Shown here: piece after piece, positions 38,195-41,453 of the stretch
Position numbering within the stretch: position 1 is the first letter of the stretch
Layout of the letters: the number at the start of each line of letters is the position of its first letter
NCBI GenBank assembly: GCA_004431415.1
Contig: QPMI01000440.1
Span: 1 to 41,453, forward strand
Source: Cyanophora paradoxa
Lineage: Eukaryota; Glaucocystophyceae; Cyanophorales; Cyanophoraceae
Length of the DNA: 41,453 bases
Direction: 5' to 3'
The notes under the pieces: model-generated
The model's database searches: none
The model's input: only the letters and a program-made list of their open reading frames with translations
Told to the model about the DNA's origin: nothing
Position numbers and translations under genes: made by a program

Positions 38195-38457
38195 CTACTC
38201 TTCTGTGACATTATTATACTCGATACCTTTCTTTACAGTTCCCCTTTGGAATGCCTGTAATACAATCGCTTCCTTTGAGGTTGGTATCTGAACTCCTGAT
38301 GAGATGCAAGATTGGATCTCTTTCTGAACAATCTCATCAATTGCGATTCTTGCCCTGTTGTGGCAGCATTATCAATCCAGTCCTGAACAGAAGCAGCGCA
38401 ATATTCCATTCCCAACTTTTCGGTATCAGTCAGAACTACTTGGTATATATTCGACAT
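38195..38457 (-). CDS. Small phage-like protein (second copy, frameshifted)
   Basis: Copy of 16,721-16,983, start 38,457. Here the first 30 codons, including the junction broken on the left at 16,765, read through, but a break follows near 38,360. The two copies together show each junction open once, which argues against decay at both places. Confidence 0.6.
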
Positions 38458-38476
38458 TCTAAACTACTTGTAGAAA

Positions 38477-39494
38477 TTAAATTATGCTCAGCAATTCGCC
38501 ACTAAACGTGTGAATTCTGAAATGGAAGTATCAACAGCATAAATAGAGACATTATCCCCGGCTCCAAGTCTGAGTATTGCGCTCAAAATGATTGTTTTGT
38601 TGGTTACTGTTTGTGAGTTGTTTACCCTGAAATTGAATTCTGTTGAAACATTCTGATCATTTACTTTCAGATCTACACTCACAGATGAGGTAACAATACT
38701 ATAAGAATTAAGAGAGAATCTATAATCTCCACTTATAGGCGCTGTGAATTTCCCTTCTACTACATCAAATGAGTTGGTATTATCAAAGAATTCATGCAAC
38801 CAATTAGTAAGACGCCCATATACTCCACTTCTTGTTGCTACACCAAACCCAACACAAAATCGAGGTTGGGTTTCTTGCTTCAAATAAAAGTTTGCTGCGA
38901 TTGTAAGACCCCTGCATCAATTCGTGCGACTTCTGTGCTATTGCGTTTCAGAATGAGATCTACATTTGCTCCTGTATCTATTTCAGGTGTTTGAATCTTT
39001 GTGGTTGTGGTCATCACAGGGACTGTATAAGTAGGAACAAAAAGACCACCATTTGCATTCACAACACCTGTAAATGTCGTTTGGCCTGAAATTGAGACGT
39101 TTGCAGCTGAGAGTGTTCCATTCACAAAAGCTCCCGAACCTATCCATGCTCCACCTGATTTAACTACAAGTGCTGCATTATTTTCTGTCCATCAAAAGTA
39201 ACAATCTGTGGTGTGGTCACCCCACCTGCATCATCATAAATAGCTGCATCAGCAACTACACCACCTGTTAACACCTGATTCTTGTTACTTACGATTAATT
39301 GTGTGGTTCTATTTTTCCAGCATTTCTATCACATCGAATCTCCTTGCATCTGATAATCGAATTTTGAGTAAACGAATCTGCTCCTGTGTTTCTGTGCAAA
39401 TAAACCCGGGAATAGCATCTGTAACTGTGTGGTTCAGTTGATGCAATTTAGGTGCTGCATAACAGAAAACAGGAACTGCAATTTGGGTAGCCAT
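38477..39494 (-). CDS. Second C1q-headed fibre-family protein (second copy, frameshifted)
   Basis: Copy of 15,681-16,701. Breaks lie near 39,395, 39,310, 39,185 and 38,910, mostly at sites that are open in the left copy; conversely the left break near 15,955 (GGGG run) is open here. The C1q-like head is intact to about 38,510. Confidence 0.72.
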
Positions 39495-40558
39495 CTATAA
39501 ATTCCCAACAAAAAGTTTATAATCTACTGATGAGATGCCCCCAAAACAGGTAATACCTTGTATTGTAGCATCATATTGCATGGACGATGTCCAGGTTTGT
39601 ATAACATTCACAAATTCGTTCGCATATACAGCAAAAGAAGCCTCCATATGAAACACTTCGCCTTCCATTGTAAGTTGAAAATTCTTGAACCGATTGAGGG
39701 GAAAGAGCCAAATCATTCTTTCTAAATGCAACTCTACACTCCCTGTTGATGAAGCTGTTGACATTTGAACAATGAAGAAGAATCTATAAATTCCGGACAC
39801 AGGTGCTGTAAAGGTGCCTGTGATAATGTGATATTATTGCTTGCATCCACAAGAGTTCTGTTAAAAGCGAATCTTCTTGCTGTTGATGTGGTTCCCACAG
39901 TAACTGCTGATGTTGAATAATTTACAATACAAAACCGAGGGTGAGGAGCTTTCAGATATTTAATTAGATTTATTGAAGGGGAAACATTGTTTATGGTTGC
40001 TGTAACCACTGCATTTCTCTGATATTGAGTGCATTCGATGATTCAATTTCAGGTGTGTTTAACATTGTGGAAAAGACACCAACACCAACTGAAAAACTAC
40101 TCGCATTATAAGCACCCTCAAAATTTATTGGACTCTCAAACATTCCACTTCCAGCATTTAGTATGGATGCTGTTACTGTTCCATTCACCTTTAATGCCTC
40201 TCCAAAGTATGCTCCTCCACTCTTGACTACAAGAGCGGAAGTATTACTTGTGTTACCAAAAGAAACTATCTGTGCTGTGGTAAATCCACCTACATTATCA
40301 TATATTGCTGAATCTGGGACTACTTGACCTGCTTGAACCTGATTTGTATTCGAGATAATAATTCCTGTGTTCTTATCTTGCCTCCATTCCTATCACATCG
40401 AATTTCTTTGACTCTGAGTATATTATTCTCTGTGAAAGAGGTATTACTTGAAGTTTCAGTACAAATATACCCAGGGGTTGAATCAACTACTCCATGAGAG
40501 TGCTGTGCAGTGATTTGGCTGCAAGTTCATAGTTTGGGATTTCTAATAGAGAGGTCAT
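39495..40558 (-). CDS. First C1q-headed fibre-family protein (second copy, frameshifted)
   Basis: Copy of 14,614-15,680. Breaks near 40,380, 40,015, 39,820, 39,740 and 39,650 differ from the left copy, which is nearly intact. Domain order is the same. Confidence 0.7.
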
Positions 40559-40577
40559 CTTTATATTAATCAAATAG

Positions 40578-41453
40578 TTAAATTGCGACAGCAATGTAAT
40601 GGATTGTTACAGTTTTGGATGAATTATTCATTGCATATGGATCAGTGAAAAGTTCACAAGTGAAATAGTTACTGTAAACATTCAACAGGTTCACAGTAAA
40701 AATGACGGAGTTACTTGATAATTTGGTTCTTGTCCTTCATGCCTTACAGTTGCTGTAACAACAGGAGGAGAAGCAAAGGCATTGGTAAAATAGATAGTAA
40801 GATTGAACACATATAGATTATTGTAATTTAAAACAGGAGTAGTGTAAACATACTTACCTGCTTGAATTTTCCATTAAAATATGCATTGAGTTGACTGGAA
40901 AGATCTGCTTCTGTAATGCATCGACTGATGGTCGCATTATTTGAGGGTTCATAGCATAGAAATTCCTTGCATATGCATTTCCACGAACAAGTAAGGTTTA
41001 TCAAAGTAATTCTGCGAATTGTGGAAGAACCATGTTTCTTCAAACATAGGTCCTGCTGGTTCTACAATCTGACCTGATCCTACATACATCGTGTTGTTGG
41101 CTCTAATAGTGGTTGCTGTGAATGATCAAGAGTAGGTCGATCTGTAATATCTCCCAAAGGTGTGTGTGAGCAAAATCTGTAATTTGAGACTTAGTATGAG
41201 TATGAGCAAAGTCTGTAATCTCACCTTTGGTGTGAGTGTGTGCAAAATCTGTTATCTCACTCTTTACATGGGTGTGAGCAAAGTCTGTAATCTCTCCTTT
41301 GTGTGAGTGTGTGCAAAATCTGTTATCTGTGACTTTGTGTGAGTGTGTGCGAAATCTGTGATTTCAGATTTAAAATGAGTGTGAGCGAAATTCGTGATAT
41401 CTGCTCTGGTGTGGAAGTGAGCAAAATCTGTTATCTGGGATTTGGTGTGAGTG
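40578..41453 (-). CDS. Long fibre protein, C-terminal part (second copy, cut by window edge)
   Basis: Copy of the 3' part of the gene at 11,264-14,594: HTH-type shaft repeats (about 41,130-41,453), then the C-terminal lectin-like tip, ending at TAA 40,578-40,580. Several breaks are present. The rest lies outside the window. Confidence 0.75.

Larger units (their letters stand above)
34324..41453. repeat. Inverted arm, copy of 13,714-17,917 plus 30,078-33,024
   Basis: Read in reverse, this arm follows the left arm base by base from the terminal palindrome through SpeD and the fibre genes to the window edge, which corresponds to 13,714. The arms differ mainly at homopolymers, with occasional substitutions (for example near 15,062 against 40,110) and different iteron numbers. 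The LINE is absent. The true arm length exceeds 7.1 kb and is cut by the window. Confidence 0.95.

Noticed and set aside
34324-41453. Inverted arm as a pure assembly foldback
   Set aside because: The arms differ by the LINE, by iteron number and by substitutions, and the central fragment is a diverged gene copy; artefact is still worth excluding with spanning reads.
1-41453. tRNA or rRNA genes
   Set aside because: No cloverleaf-like or conserved rRNA segment was recognised by eye on either strand.

Overview
This looks like eukaryotic DNA carrying integrated virus-like elements. AT-rich stretches (1-17,917 and 30,078-41,453) encode a Polinton/Maverick-type core: a protein-primed family B DNA polymerase with the organellar/viral palm motifs, a retrovirus-type (rve) DDE integrase, and an archaeo-eukaryotic primase fused to a D5-type SF3 helicase. 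Around this core are a patatin-like phospholipase with a discoidin tail, a large set of fibre/receptor-binding genes, a short zinc-ribbon gene and an S-adenosylmethionine decarboxylase (SpeD) gene. No capsid, packaging ATPase or maturation protease gene is visible, so any such genes lie outside the window or are absent. I cannot name the host; a protist or other small eukaryote is my guess.

Layout. 1-3,698: short genes joined by ATGA stop-start overlaps, the primase-helicase, and an iteron palindrome. 3,695-8,283: DNA polymerase and integrase. 8,285-9,677: one small reverse-strand gene, then about 1.15 kb without genes but rich in nested palindromes. 9,678-11,213 (reverse): patatin-discoidin gene, divergent from 11,264-17,863 with five fibre or fibre-associated genes. 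17,918-29,870: a single young, strongly GC-rich non-LTR retrotransposon (LINE, reverse strand, about 12 kb) inserted between two fibre genes and flanked by a target-site duplication of about 207 bp. 30,047-31,759: the sixth gene of the fibre cluster, the zinc-ribbon gene, a small reverse gene and SpeD. 31,760-33,024: iteron palindromes, a roughly 70-bp repeat array and a terminal palindrome. 33,025-34,323: a 1.3-kb fragment of another copy of the primase-helicase gene. 34,324-41,453: an inverted, nearly identical copy of the arm (13,714-17,917 plus 30,078-33,024) without the LINE. The window therefore holds parts of at least three element copies: two arranged end to end in opposite directions and a remnant of a third between them.

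The LINE has a translationally overlapping ORF1/ORF2 pair, an APE-type endonuclease whose usual catalytic Glu is replaced, a reverse transcriptase, an RNase H with a large insertion, and then, unusually, an Ulp1/SENP-like (C48) cysteine protease domain and a long proline-rich tail. Its 5' end carries about 0.93 kb duplicated from its own interior.

Almost every long gene is interrupted by single-base shifts, mostly in homopolymer runs, and the two arms usually differ at exactly such runs. Residual long-read sequencing error is at least as likely as decay, so reading frames should be treated as provisional while domain calls are firmer. Gene spans given across breaks are my inference from continuous homology or paralogue comparison.
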